Positions 11,296 to 24,582 of a stretch of DNA of 64,000 bases are shown here, piece after piece. The stretch is from Microthyrium microscopicum (Eukaryota; Ascomycota; Dothideomycetes; Microthyriales; Microthyriaceae): NCBI GenBank assembly GCA_010405405.1, contig MU004240.1, positions 1,270,882 through 1,334,881 of the forward strand. Reading direction: 5' to 3'. Below the pieces are notes generated by a model. That model saw only the letters and a list, made by a program, of their open reading frames with translations, was not told where the DNA came from and did not search any database. The translations under genes were made by a program, and so were the position numbers. Numbering within the stretch: position 1 is the first letter of the stretch; every line of letters begins with the position of its first letter.

Positions 11296-12400
11296 TCAGC
11301 CTTGTGGTCGCCGAGAACTCTCAACCCGACGTGCTGCTGATTTATCCATTCCACGATCGTCTTTTTCTTGTGCTGCCAATTCCAGAATCTCATCCGTCAC
11401 TAGTGTTCCCATTGTCATTTCAGACTCTGGTATCATGGATGAACCAGATGCAAAGGTACCCGTCCGCGATCTCATGGTAATTGGCGACACCAGAATGCTG
11501 TCGAGCTCACTGCGTCGATTTGTGCTCGGCGACTCGAGTTCAACAACTTCAATCTGTGTGACTTCAGTGCTTTTGCGCCCCGTCCCTGACGAAGAAGCCC
11601 ACGAGTTCAACGGTGTTGAATCCAGCTCCTTGGCATTATCGCGTGGTTTAGCTGGCAGCAGTTTACGAGCTGCTCGTCGTCTGCGCCAGATCCACGCTGC
11701 CCAGCCCAAGAGAAAGAAGACTGCTGCAATGCTGAAACCTACTGCGACGCCTATTATCGTTTCTTTTCGAAGTCCTGTAGCGACTGATTCTTCGTCTGGT
11801 GGTGCATCTAGGTGGGTTGGGCGTACGATCGCGCGTAAGACTTTTGGGGGGCCGAGGACGAATGTCAAGGTCGAGTTTGTACAGCAGTTGAAATCGCGTT
11901 CGCAGCAATATGTGCCTGTCGTTGAGTCGCACACTTGAAGGGGTTGTGAAGAATCCAGGTTATCTTCCGCTGCGATACAGTGTCAGACACAAGAACATGC
12001 ATTTGTCAAGAGCTCGGGATTGGGATCAAAACTTACCTCCTCTGCAGATATCGTTGCAGGCTGGATTCCCCCAGGTCTGATCTGTACAACTACCGCGAAA
12101 GAATTGCGATTTAAAGTTCTTTTCGTTGCTTGGTCCAGTCTTGCAAAGCCCATTGCTCATGCAACTCCAGCCAAATCCACAGCATCGACTAGTTTCGTGG
12201 TCGTCATAACATGGTGCTCCAAACGAAACGACTCCGCTGGGGAAAAAGCATGGTTTGGGATGTTTGCTTTCTTCCTTGGCTGTGCTGTGTTTTTTCTCAT
12301 CGCTTGCGTATGCATGGTTCGTGAACGACGACACCAGTACGATCCAAGAAACAAAACCGATCGTCCATCTGCAAGGCGGACGTTTTCGTGCGGATGCCAT
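11296..12400 (-). CDS. Cysteine-rich single-pass membrane protein
   Basis: Two exons (12037-12400, 11296-11969) encode 345 aa. A signal sequence is visible (TIGFVSWIVLVSSF, residues about 13-32). The ectodomain to about residue 150 has regularly spaced cysteines (CFFPSG, PCYDD, CCGFGWSC, SNGLCKTG, GSCTDQTWGNPACNDIC, YCCERDFNCC). The splice joins two parts of this cysteine pattern, which supports the model. A transmembrane helix (IIGVAVGFSIAAVFFLLGWA) is followed by the basic stop WRRRRAARK and a Ser/Thr-rich tail of about 120 aa. The pattern matches a widespread, uncharacterised Pezizomycotina family with an extracellular Cys domain and a Skg6/Mid2-like helix. It may sense or bind cell-wall material (inference). 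It lies upstream of, and on the same strand as, the Thr/Ser-rich membrane protein. Confidence 0.85.
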
Positions 12401-14216
12401 TTTCGTGACATCAACGAGCCAAGCGATTTACGTTGGCAAGTTATTGCATCGTGCCAAGTGCATCACCAAACATCAAAGACGTCGTACTCTTCATGAAAAA
12501 AGCTCGATAAGATGGACCAAAAAAACTAGGATCTAACAAGGAGTGTAGGTAAAGTACTCTATACAGCACATGTTGGCCAGCAATATACGACCAACCGGCC
12601 CACGGATGTTGTCAGCTATACTGGACATATATCAAACATTCAAATTGTAGCAATACCACTATCATTCTAGGTAAAATTAAGGGCTATTTTGTCCAATAAA
12701 GAAGATAAGGATCACTAACGCAGCCAGTGAAATACACTGCTACTTATATCCGCAATCTCTACTATCGTTGCTGGCAGCATTATCTCCGTTTTCTCGAATT
12801 TCAAACTGTTCCGATTAACCGAGCCAGCACTATCCTGTTGTCGATCTATTTGTACCTTCCAGAAATCTTCGATATGCCTTCTATCACTTGATCCACTGTC
12901 CCAGGATGATGCCGACCTTTTCAAGGAATTTGTTTCTTTCGCTAGATTGCCATGCAGCGGAACTTCAGCGCTGCTCTCTGAGAGTGAAACTCAACAAACC
13001 AGTCTAGCAGACCTAAGCACATACAAGCAACCCTACCAAGCCCACCGTAACGCGAAGCATCAAGCCCTTGTCAGCAAGAAAGCTTGTTTCACCAGAACCT
13101 ACCACCATTTCATCCTCGCCAGATAATACCTCCAAATCTTCTAGAACACATCACATACATCCACCGTCCAGCGATAACATCAAAAGCGGCAGATCCTCAA
13201 CTCTTTATATTAGCAAACCATATGCTCCCCTGAAACACATCCCACAATCCTACCTACTTAACACACCTACCCTAAACAGACAAGCTAGCCCATTTATTTC
13301 AGATCCCCCATATCTACACCAAAACAAGTCTTCGGCGTTACCAGCATCGGTCTTTCGCAATAATCTTTGCTGCGAACGATGGAAATCTTGCAATGAGGCA
13401 CGGAAGATCAGCCATTGAACCCCGTCTGTGCATGCTCATCGTTGCGGTGCGCGTCTACGCGTCCCTCAATCTCCTGCGTTACCCGTGCAATTTTGGACAG
13501 ACTAGTTCACGCGGATGATGGCATGATCGATACGACAAGAGGCTCTGTTGGCACTCCGTAGCACTCTGTGGAGAAGGTTAACTAGCTGTGTTTGACAAGT
13601 ATGGTAAGAATGTGGCGTGGGGAGTTTGCTGTTGCGGATAGATTGGTTTGGTGTTCTTGCCGTGGGTGGTTTTGGGCTTTTTTGAGGTTGGTTTGAGTGT
13701 GATGCTTTGGACGAGGATTGCGGGGTTTACTATTGTTGAGAGTATTGATTGGTGAATAGGAAGGATCTATTGCTATGTAAGATGATTGGTACAGGTGTTT
13801 TGTTTGGTGGTCTTGGTATGATTGTAGTGAATATTGTAAGCATGTGTAGGAGTATTCTGAACTTGACTGGTGCTAGTAGACTGATGTTTATGAATCTTGA
13901 CAGCATCCGAGCATCAGTGCCTACCTAGTCTTCTGCTACTAGACGTTGTGCTAAGTCAAGTTCATAGTCAACTTAGGGTAGCGACGGTTGGCCCTTCGTA
14001 ATCAGCCTAATGGTTTGGTTCGACGACATATCAGCCAGATCAGCTTTCCAAAGAGTGAGGTCACATGTATACAAATCGAAGTTAAAGATATTCTGGGGGA
14101 AAAGGGGGTTTTTGATTATTTACAAGAAATGAAGTGTTGTTTAACAAAAAAAACTTACCTGCCTAGAAGAACACTGAAGCAACCGCCGAAAAGCCATCAA
14201 TCAATCGACAAAATCC
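12401..14216. other. Gene-poor stretch with one possible orphan exon
   Basis: No complete gene was found. On the minus strand, about 12715-12975 is open for roughly 85 codons with coding-like composition (KRSASSWDSGSSDRR, EDFWKVQIDRQQD) but no ATG. It could be the last exon of an unresolved gene. A plus-strand frame of 116 codons at 13068 is Ser/Pro-rich and unremarkable. About 13600-13850 is GT-rich on the plus strand. Confidence 0.4.
13858..13964. repeat. Short fold-back sequence with 11-bp inverted arms
   Basis: TGAACTTGACT at the left end is repeated in perfect inverted orientation at the right end, about 85 bp apart, and inner CTAGTAGAC-type segments add partial pairing. It could be a small fold-back insertion or a hairpin in a transcript; 11 bp alone could also arise by chance. 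Confidence 0.35.
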
Positions 14217-14663
14217 TCAGCGCAGCTCATCCGCAACAACATTCTTCCCACGACCCTTATACCCACCGTCATCCTCAACAAGACCAATATCTTCATCCGA
14301 GTCACCCGCCACCGAGCCCAACAGAGTGCTCTGCTTGGACATACGGCGTTTAGCCCGCTTGCCATGCTTCACGCTCTTAAGCTCAATTTCCACTGGGACA
14401 GGAGGAGCTCGAGTGGTAGCGATTACGCGCTCATTCTGCTCCTTGATGGCCTTGTCTCGGCGGTAAGCATCGACTTTGGGCTGCAGTTTGTAGTAGTAGC
14501 GTGTGCCGAAGAAGGCCATTGCGAAACCGGCAGTGAAGGCGGCCCAGATGATGAGGGCGATGAGGCTGTGGGAGGGTTTGCATTCACCGTTGACGGGGTC
14601 GATGGTGTTGCTTGTTGTGTTGGCGTGGTGGCTGCCGGAGAGGGTGATGTTGATGGATGGCAT
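14217..14663 (-). CDS. Small single-pass membrane protein, function unknown
   Basis: A 148-aa single-exon frame. A short N-terminal segment with several N-glycosylation sequons (NIT, NTT) precedes one clear transmembrane helix (LIALIIWAAFTAGFAMAFFG, residues about 33-52). A basic, then acidic, cytoplasmic tail follows, with KHGKRAKRRMSKQS and SDEDIGLVEDD. There is no signal peptide, so a type III or signal-anchor orientation is likely. I do not recognise a family. It lies about 550 bp from the end of the alpha-glucan synthase gene, on the same strand. Confidence 0.65.
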   Translation of the reverse strand: MPSINITLSGSHHANTTSNTIDPVNGECKPSHSLIALIIWAAFTAGFAMAFFGTRYYYKLQPKVDAYRRDKAIKEQNERVIATTRAPPVPVEIELKSVKHGKRAKRRMSKQSTLLGSVAGDSDEDIGLVEDDGGYKGRGKNVVADELR

Positions 14664-15209
14664 TGTGGTGGTTTGGTTGGAGCTAAGAACTTGGGGGTTT
14701 GGTATAATCTACTTTGAGATTGTAGTTTATTTGTTGGTTGGTTGTGTCCGGCTCTTGATGTGTGTGATTTGATGATCGGTGGTATACTTGAGATTTGAAG
14801 CTGTAAATATGTTTTCGATGTTGGTCGTGAATGATATAGATGGGGAGAATATCATTCTGTATGTGTGGAGACAAGGCTTTGTTCGGTCTAACTATACTGT
14901 TTGTTATTATCTGGTAGTATACAGTTGCTGTCAATTCTGGTCGAGTGATTTGTTCATGGCTTCATATTAATGATGTTTTTGAGAACTGAATAACAATATT
15001 GAGAACTGAATAACATTATGATGTTCTGAATGTAGATAGTACATATAAGGTAAGTGCCTAGAGAATGTATGACATAATAAAAACATGGCCGTATTCCAAT
15101 GATTGTGAGTCAAAGTCCCTTCTATATTGTCCAGCAACGTTAAAAAAATCCAGCGCTTCCATCACTTAAGACAAACGCCTCAATCCTAGGATATCTTATC
15201 ATGATATGT
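14664..15209. other. Intergenic region downstream of the glucan synthase
   Basis: AT-rich sequence with no gene. It should contain the promoter of the small membrane-protein gene and the 3' untranslated region of the glucan synthase gene, and includes the short direct repeat listed separately. Confidence 0.55.
14981..15020. repeat. Tandem 20-bp direct repeat
   Basis: Two adjacent 20-bp copies share GAGAACTGAATAACA exactly and differ only in their last five bases. This is a simple local duplication in an AT-rich spacer. Confidence 0.85.
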
Positions 15210-18200
15210 TCAAGGCTTAACCAATTGTGCCTTGCGGAAAAACTGCGAAACGAGTTAGTAAAGGAATAAGATCAAGAAGTCTAGACTGAAGACCATACCT
15301 TTAAGTAACCAAAACAAACGACTATCTGACAGATCAGAGCAAACCAGAACCAGCCGTTCAGAAGTGAATCAGAGGCCAAATTGATAAAGACTGGACCAGG
15401 ACCATACTTGTTTGGAGCTGTCGCGCGTGCAAGTAGAGTGACCATAGCACCAACCATCTGAGCAACAACCAAAGCAAATATTATGTGAACCCGAGTCAAT
15501 GTCATGAGCAAGATCATGCCAAAACCAACATCTTGAATAGATGCGAGTACGCCCAACCAGAGCCAAACACTACGACTGACAAGAACACTGCCCACAACAC
15601 CAGCCCAAGGAATATGTAGGCTGATACCAGAGATTGCCCAGAGAGTTTGAGCCCAGCGTGGTGCACCAAGGCCGATTGCGATAATTGGTATAATCCATGA
15701 ATGCTCTTTGCTGAAATAGGAGAGCCCCATAAGTGCGCCGTACCAAACCACGACGAAAAAAATAAGAATCAGAATAAATATAGTCCATGATGGCGCGTTT
15801 TGAGAAGACCATAGGAAAAGCCAGTTTCGAGCGAATGATGATGAGAGCCAGTATCCCTGAAGGATGACCATAATCCAAAACCACTACGGCATGTTAATTT
15901 TAGTCTTCACGAAAAGAATGTTGTTGTAACCTACTACGACAATGGGTCTTCTCAACAAGGCCGTATAGATTGATGGTATACCACCGGGAGTTTGATGATA
16001 ATAGTTTGGGAGTCCATAAAAGAGCACAGCTCCAATTATCCACATAATTATTGCAAGAGGGATTGATATGCCGGTCAGAGTAGCGGCAGACACAAAACTA
16101 TTCGTGACTTCACCAGTTGCTTGAGATCGTGTTTGTCCCGCGCTCCAGTAAACCATAAAAGCAATGAGAAGTTGTTGAGTGCCAGTGATTGCACAGGCAC
16201 GGAATGCCCAAGTAGAAGTTGGAGTGCCACCTGCCCAAGTTAGTTTAGTTAAAGAAAGAAAGGCATCAAAACCTACCCTCAGTTCCAAAGTTCAGTGCAA
16301 AGTAAAGACACCCGGCTGCGGATCCTATTGTGTATAAACCAGCGGCAGTGTCAAATATCCAGCCCTTGGATACTGCAGACTGTGCGCCAATGGAAATACC
16401 CAATAAGAAGAAACTCAAGCCGAAAAAGAGGAATGGTAAAGAGAGAACGTAGACGGTGGGCAATCTACGATATCCAATCCACCACATGAGGGACGAGGCG
16501 AAGTATATGGCGCATAGAGTGTACAATTTCTCGGCCGGCTCACCAATAGCTCCTGTGAGAAGTGTGATTTGTAGAGAGCTGGCGCAAATCAATTGGCCCT
16601 GGGATCTGAATTAGCGGGTAAACACTGAATGGATGGGCGAATAGACATACCAAAGCTAGAATATAACAGTAGAGTGGCCAAGTTCCCAGCTTTTGCTGAA
16701 GCAAGCCTTGAACACCTCGTGGTGCTTCGTATCGGTCGCCAAGGACGTCATTAAACTCAGCTCTGAGATTGGATTTACCACGAGATCCCACTAAGTTCTC
16801 TGTGGAAGATGCTGGGTTTCTTTGAAGAGATGCAACGTGTAATTTCTTGAACCATTCTTTTTCACTCTCCACCAAGTAATCTTCAACACATATACTTCCT
16901 CTTGGTGCTTCCAGATTGCCTTTGTCAAGCTTCTCTGAGAATTCATGATAGTATTCTTCTTTGGAATCCGAAAAGGTTGGTGCAACGTTTCTTTGAATTG
17001 ACATGTCCGTGTAAGCTTGTGAAATAACATCCAAGCTTAGTCTGGGGGATGCCGCTGGGCTGCCTGCTAGAGGACTATTTGTCGCAATGCTGGACGATGA
17101 TGAGCCCGGACGTGAATGTATAGGCAGTATCGGTATCTGCAATTGCAAGTGGCTGCGATTCTCATCCGCCCACTCCAAAGATGCACGAGGTCGCCCTCCT
17201 TTATGTCGCACACTTGTTGGCCTAGAAGGATTTCTGGAGAAAGCTGCAGAAGAGCCCGGCCTTGATGGAGCTGGCGAAACTTCTGTGCTCCCCCGTAAAT
17301 TGATGAAGGAGCCGACCCTGCTCAGGAACTTGGGCGGTTCGAAGTCTTCAAGCTCTTCTCTGAGCGGAGGAGTTTGGAGGCCGCTTTCAGGGCCTGGAGA
17401 TGCTGCTCTTGGGAAGGCCAATTTGGAACTAGGCGAACTGGGCGTCATGTTCCTTTTGCCTCGTCTGAAAACTTGTCGGTTGGCCTTTATCGATTCTGTC
17501 TGAAGCTTCTCGAGATCCTCAATCCATTGGGCGACAGGAAACCTCTGTACAACTGCACGAGCTCGCATCAAAGCTCTCTCTTCTCCATCGGATTTGAGAG
17601 CGGCGAATATCGCTGATTTAAACTGCATTCTCATATGTCGTGGAGAGATCGATTCAACTGTGAACCACCAACCAGGCATGTGCCCGAAGCCCCCAACTCT
17701 GCTACCAATGCAAAGGGCGCCCTTGCGTCCAAATTCAACGGCAACAAGGCCAAATGGTTCGTCTCGAGACGGCATAAGCGCGAACTCGGCGCCACTAAAA
17801 ATGTACGGCGGAAGAGAAGTAAATTCAGGCTTAGAGAAGACTCGATCTGGATATTTCTCCATCAACTTCTGTAGTTTCAGGGCCGCGAATTTTCCGTAGA
17901 GATCAATAACAGGCCCGACGCAAATTAGTTGGGTGTTCTTATTCTTGTGTAGAATTGCAGGAAACACATCAGCGATAAGGTCGACTCCCTTTTGTTGAGA
18001 CCACCGGCCAACGAAGATGAAAAGCTCTGCAGTAGAATCGACTTTCAATCCAGCCCATTCCTGGGTCTGGGCTCGGTATATCGCTCTTTGCTCTTCTTGC
18101 TCACGATCAACATTTGCTTCGGGCAGTTTGGCACCTCTTTCCCATGGAGCAGTATCGGATGGATCAGGATTTGGGAGAGACCCAATTTCCTTCAGGCACC

Positions 18201-21200
18201 AGAAAATAGGATATCTTTCTAAGACGCGCTTGCTGTACTTCTTAGATACTCCGACGGCTCCATATCCAGCTTGATGAGTCCATAGATATCTCGAGGCAGC
18301 GTGAAGAAGATTGAAAACGTTGCCGAATTGTACGTATTTTTGAATGACTTGTGGGCTCAAGTTGAATAGACTAGAGATCTCATCAAGCTGTTCACTAGTT
18401 CGAAGAGGCCACATTCCCTGAAACTCGGCATTGTGCAAAGACAGACAGCAAGGAATAACAGAAGGAAGAAGATAAAGAGGTGCAACAGAGCCGTGATAGT
18501 CGTTAATGTGATAAATATCAGGATTGTACCGTCGAATAGCTTCAGCAATGCATTGATTCCAGGCGGAATAGTAGATTCCACTCTCGAGATCGTCCATTCG
18601 TGGAGGGTATGGCTCAGATTTTGTCCTTTTTCGAAAAATAGGGGCGTCTAAGAGAACGTATGTAATATTGTCAGAAATGTGCTCGTAGACAGCAACAGAA
18701 TATGTCTCGCCGAGTACGTCAACGTCGATATTCGCGATCAATGATTCTATTAAAAGTTAGCTCTCGTAAGAATCTAGATTGCAGGGTCGAACTAACCATC
18801 AACAGGATAATCGATGCCACCTGCACAGGGAACAACCCATATTAAATTTTGATGGGCCAGGTGTTTGGTCATCAAGGACGCCATGACACCGAGGCCACCA
18901 ATCTTGATCTTGATGTTCCACTCCGCAATCTCATACTCCATGGTTGCGACTAGAACAGTTCGGCGTGACGGTGCGCCGGCTGATGCAGCCAATGCATTGC
19001 TCATGCCATCTCGTCCATCACGGCCTCGGGTTCTGATCTCCTCAATCTCGCTTTCTGCTTCCTTGTCTTTTTTACTCAAACTGGCAATGTGAAGAAATGC
19101 GAACCATTTCCGAGGAAACGCAGCAATTCTACAAAGCAGACCACCTTCCTCAGCAGCTCCAAAGCTGTTGTATTTCACTTTGTAGAATGCGGCCATAAAG
19201 CTTCGCGCTCCAACAAAAGCAGTTAGTGGAGGAATGATGCATATAAGCAACATGACTGCCAATTGCAAGTAGGTTGAGCCATGAGGAATAAGAGAATACT
19301 GGTAGGTGCCGTCATTGACGACCAAGCGATAGCCAAATTTTCCCTTTTGAGGTGTAGTCGTGATGTTGAGAACATTTTGTGCAAGAGTATCAGGTGGCAG
19401 CCAGTCTAGAACGCCGTCTTTATCAACGTCCCCATACGATGCGCTCTTGTCTGGTCTTCCATCCGGGTTCATGCCCCAAACGTTGATCAGAACTGTCGTA
19501 GGCCATTCATTGAACAAATTGAAGGTCCAAAGACCCTTTGAATTTTGAGACATTTGGTTGGGGATGCCAGCATCATAGCCATATTGATTCCATTGCCCTT
19601 GGACCCAGGCGTGTGGCCAACGACGAGGCGGGCTCTTGTCTCGGCCGACATCAGTATGTTGAATATGATTGCTGCTACCTGTCTTTGAGCTCCAGTATTC
19701 CAGCATAATATGGTCATCTGTCCAAGCTTGAGCTTTCGTGCCAGTCCAATTCTGCTTTTGTATCTGTATCTTTCCGCCTTTGTAACTCTGCCAAGAGCTA
19801 AAGCTAGAGCCCCAGTTTGTGGAATACCGAAATTTGTCTGCGCCTGCGGCTCTGGGAGTGACGAATATGGCATTTGTAGATGAATCTATCTGAGCAATTC
19901 CTTTGGTATAGTTCGACGACATGGGAAATACCATTGGATTGTCTGACTGCCCGATTCGAAACATGAACTTATCTTTGGATCCTGTGGAGGTTCCTGTCGC
20001 TTTGGAAGTTGCATTGTTAACGGTGTAAGTGTGGACGCCATTAGCGACGTTCTCTATATCGGCCTTGAATGTCCAGACAGTTGGGACCTCACCAACCAGA
20101 TGTGTGCTCGGCGGATTGCCAACCGTGTTGCAAGCAACACTTGATAATTTCAGGGTCGCTTTGGTACCAAGTTCGGTTGTCGAATCAAGGATCAAAGCCT
20201 TAGTGACCGAGTCGCAGTCCATTTCCATGGAGAATCCAATCTGAATGGTGACAGTCTCGGTTTTGTCGTACGCAACTGTCGAATTGATTCTTGTGTCGTG
20301 ACGAGGACTTACATTGGTTATCACAGGGCTTGCCTGCTCCCAGTCTGTTGAAGGCACGAACGCTTTGAATTCCCAAGGTTTGAATGAGATCTGCGGAATG
20401 CATCCATTTGCACCAGTGGCGTTTTCGAAGTTATGGGTGAATTGCGACTTTTCCAAAGTATACTCATCGTAAGGATAGAAGAGGTTTTTGACACGGGTTC
20501 CAGCGGTAAATGCAGAGACCAAAGAGCCATCTTGTGCAGTGTTATTGGAGCTATTGCAGTCAAAGTTGTAAGAGACGGATTCAGGCTCGTTATGGAATAC
20601 CAGCCAAACGGGCAAGTTGCCATGACCAGTGCCAGAAAAATCTTGTACAGCTGCGCTTCGCCCACGATAGACACTCCAGAGTCCAAAGGTTGATGGAATT
20701 TTCCCACTGCCCTTGAGGTACTTGTTGGTGACACGTTCCGATAAAGAAGTCAAGTTGAAACCATCGTTGAGAACAGGGTACTTATTCCGAAGCTCAAACA
20801 TTCTCTTCAGCAGATTCCGCACGGGATGTGATGGATCGCGGTGATCAAGGCTGACAGAATCGTCGTGGCAGCCGAAAGCTGACTTGTTGAATGGCATATC
20901 CACGTAGACTTCTTCTCCAAGTCCGTAGCAGCCGTGCATTTGCCAGGCTCGGGATGACACCATTGGTGCTCTGCCAAAAACATAATCTGAGGCTAAATTT
21001 TCGAGTATGTAGTGCTCTTGTTCTTCGCCAAAAAAAACCATGGGAGCTCCTGGCATTTCCAAAACCGAAACAAAGAATCCAAGCAGTTGACGTTGTGTGC
21101 CGTTCGCTAGAGCTGGCCAACGGAAAACGTCCTGGTTGGTGGTTCCAAATATATGGCGAGGATCGAATTCTCCCGTCATGGCGTTGACAAAATCGTTGGT

Positions 21201-22499
21201 TTGAAGCATTTGATTCCACAGTGATGCCCAATCGACTCCCAGAACACCCCAGGGACTGTCAAGGCCAAGGAAACGGGTGAGGGATCCGTAGAAGTCGTAA
21301 TGAAATGCCGCACCGTCAAGAGCGGTCGATCCAAAAGGTCTAACGAAAGAATTTGGGTCTGTTGTGCCGGTGGTCAGTACTGCTTGTGAGGCATCTGAAA
21401 GCTCCTGATTCGGCTGCTTTCCTCGACCGATGTACACAGCTGCCAGCCTAGGGTCGGCAACAACCTCTCCAACGACTAGGAAGTTATTTTTGCCGTAACG
21501 TTTTGCGCATTGCCGTTGATAGGATGTGAACTCCGCCAATGCATCAACTGTAGCCTGAACAGCTTTATCCACTCGAAACCCATCAATATCGAGCGTTGCA
21601 ATCTGGATACAAGTCATGGCATTGATTTTCTCGAGTACGTCGGGTCGCCATTCACGAAGACGGTCCTGAACTGCAGCAAAGCGAGAGAACTGATTGATGT
21701 AGCTTGGGTATGCGCCAGTACTTTTGATGTCTCCGTACATTTCAAATTCGCTATCACGGCAACCATGGAATTGAGATGTAATGTTACCGGGAGTGAGGTA
21801 GCCGTTTTGCTCGTAAATACGTGGATATGTGCAAGAGGGATCGCGGTTATTGCTAGGCTCAAAATCGTTGTATCGTCGTTCGGAATCTTTCCAGATATAA
21901 TCGTATTCGTCGAAGTTGTAATTGACAGTGGAGTTCTCAAACGAGCCAGCGTAGCCCAGTAAATTTCCCATGGTCGCCATTGTATGATCCAGTACCACGT
22001 ACATGCCTCGGCGATGGATCTCATCAATCACGGCTCGCCAGTCCGCAATGGATCCGTGATGTCGATCGAGTAGAGTGTGATCAAGAGGTCCATAGCCGTC
22101 TGGGCTCCATGGCGTGTTAATCATCATACTTCCAGTCAAGTAGATTGCCTTGATACCCATTCCTTCTAGATAGTCAAGGTCACTGAGCAGGCCTGCAGCA
22201 TCACCGCCAGCTCTAAACTGGTTGCTCATCCAGTCATGTTCAAAGACTGTGCCATTGGCCTCATTATTCGTTGGATCCCCGTCAATGAATCGATCGATAG
22301 TGAGTGCATAGAATGGAAATCGCCAGTTCTTTGGCGAAGGATTATAAGTGTGGTTGTCCCATTGTCCCCAATAGTCCTTGGGCTCCACGGCTGATTGGTT
22401 CTCATTAAGGTTGAACCCGACCTGAAGTGGATCATATCTCAGCGCAAGACATTGTAGCGATCCTAGAATGATCCAAAGGAGTGGACGGTCGAGGAACAT
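15210..22499 (-). CDS. ags1: Cell-wall alpha-1,3-glucan synthase
   Basis: Six exons (18797-22499, 16651-18746, 16277-16598, 15935-16230, 15299-15883, 15210-15242) encode 2344 aa, close to the roughly 2400 usual for the family. A signal peptide leads into a GH13 amylase-like domain (YVVLDHTMA near residue 168, GFRVDKAVQ near 308, VVGEVV near 345). A transmembrane helix lies near 1085. A GT5 glycogen-synthase-like domain starts near 1200 ([12 protein letters not shown]) and includes [14 protein letters not shown] near 1566. A Ser/Pro-rich linker and a polytopic membrane domain (about 1920-2335) complete it. The enzyme makes alpha-1,3-glucan at the plasma membrane: the GT5 part polymerises, the amylase part probably links chains, and the membrane part exports. 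All five joins restore conserved sequence; the tiny last exon gives [10 protein letters not shown]. The gene looks intact. Confidence 0.97.
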
Positions 22500-24582
22500 G
22501 GCATTGATGCAAAAGGATAGTAGTGCACGCGAAAGAGGCGATGCGAATTGAGTGAAGAGGGGGAAAGAAAAAGCCGGTTGGCAGACGAAGAGTCGTATAT
22601 TCCGAATTGAATGATTAGTTCTTGTTAGTTGTTTGCTTCGGATGCAGTTCAGGTGGGCCTTGCGGTTGGCATATCAAGTCCGCCAAAGCCGTGCTCCGTA
22701 GTTGCACGACCGCATCCATGACTGCTTAGTTCGATCTTCTACGCTACTTCCTATTCCATCCCTAAGCTGGTACCAGGCAAATTGAGAGCTATCATTCCCC
22801 TGTAGATCGAACTTGACTGAGGCTGATGATGATCCCACGAACACCCCACGGCAAGTCACTCCTTCTGCTCTTACCGCAGCTCTGAGCGGCCGAGCCTCTG
22901 AAAGGGCGTTTCAGTACCACATTGCGGGAGATCGACTGAGCTAGGATTGATAGACTCATAAGGCTGTGCTGATTTACCGTGTGTGATCGTTTCGAATCAA
23001 GAGCTGCCTACCTACATGATGTCTATGACCTCAGCAAACCCACCAATTGATTGAAGCTACCATGGGCCATTTCTCACCGGCAACCTTCCAGTGGAGCTCT
23101 CAAACTGAGGTGAATGTCAGTCAAAGATAAAATACGTCACGTTTGGGTCGACGGCTTGCTAGAGCCTAGGACAGCTAGAGTAAGAGCTGAATTCAAATGT
23201 CATCCTTACTCCTGAGGTCGCCAGGCAAGTGTACCCTGTAAAGTTTAGCCAGTGTCACTACAACAATTCAATTCCTCGGTATTCGCTTTCTGTCGAAATA
23301 GGATAATTGGCCGGCAATCGTCTGTCAAAGCGGTCAGCGAGACTTGGGCTTTTGATGATGTAGTTGAGAGGTGATGCTGAGTTCTGACCTGCGAAAAAAA
23401 AACCGCTGTTAGTCAACAGGGGCGTGCAGACGCCCCAGCCGCGTTGATCTACATTTCATTTGATAAAATGTTGCCGCAATGCGCCATATAGCCGCCATCT
23501 GCCCAATCAAGTCTCTTGTTTTAGGTTCAACTGGTTAAGGCTTGCGGCTGCGAGAGATATACGGCAAAAACTGGATTCGTACCTGAAATCGTACTGGATC
23601 AGTATCCAGCGTATCCAGTTTGCTGCATAACGAGGCGTCTGTCATCTTTTTCCCTACGCTCAGCCCGTATCAATTCTGGAGACATGGCGCGCTAATCATT
23701 TTCTCATTCTAGAAGGATCAACAACCTCGAGCTCTCGCGGAACATGCCATTCGGGGCCTGTGCGCGTGCGATAAATAGGATCTTCAACCCAAAGTTTACC
23801 ACCTGAATCCTGAATCCTGATGATAGGAGATATCAGCCGCTCAGGAGTTTTCAAGCCCCAGCATCCATCACCTTGGTTTCTCTTAAATCTTTGCGATCCA
23901 CCGTAGTATTGACCTTAGATAAGGAAACGAGCGAAACACAAGCATATCTCTTATCTAGAGTGCGATGATGCGGACCTACTACTACCATGGTTGCTTTCAG
24001 GTCAAGCCCAGGAGGAGACACTGGAGATTTATTCCAGTAAGCAGACTTTGTTCAACTCGTTGAAATGTGCATGAACTTGCAGGCGGTATTGGATGAGGCA
24101 AAGGTAGCTATCATTAGCTCTTGGGTGGTTTTTGGACTCTGAAAGGATGGGCATGTGGAAAACGATCGTTTTTCACCTCTCGAATGGCTTTCATCTGAGA
24201 AAGTACGTATGATTTCGATAAATATCATTCTTTCACTCTTGGGCAGCTTCCTTGTAGACCTAACAAGGTGTGCGGACAAATAGGTAAGAGTCGCAGATTT
24301 GTTTGTAAGACGAAGTTTGAAGATGAAATTTCGTGAAGTTTTGTTTCGCAAGTTGCTAACTCAAAGCATCATCTATCTACAAATCTGGAACAGTAGATAA
24401 CGGTCGGAAAGCTAGAACCTGTTGAAGCAGTTTACAAGGATCAAACGCCCTCATGCTATCGCAATAGCGCCGAACTCAAAAATTGACAATACCGCAATGC
24501 TAAATCCATTTTTCTATTCAGCTTATCAAATGGTCGTAAATTCCCATAGCCTGGACGGTGGACCGCAGTCTGCTTAATGGAA
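22500..24582. other. Two-kilobase intergenic region
   Basis: It contains only short frames and no recognisable protein or RNA gene. It should carry the long promoter of the alpha-glucan synthase gene on the left side and the 3' end of the dioxygenase transcript on the right. Confidence 0.55.

Noticed and set aside
13068-13418. 116-codon plus-strand frame rich in Ser and Pro
   Set aside because: No domain, no plausible neighbours or splice sites; typical of chance frames in AT-poor spacers.
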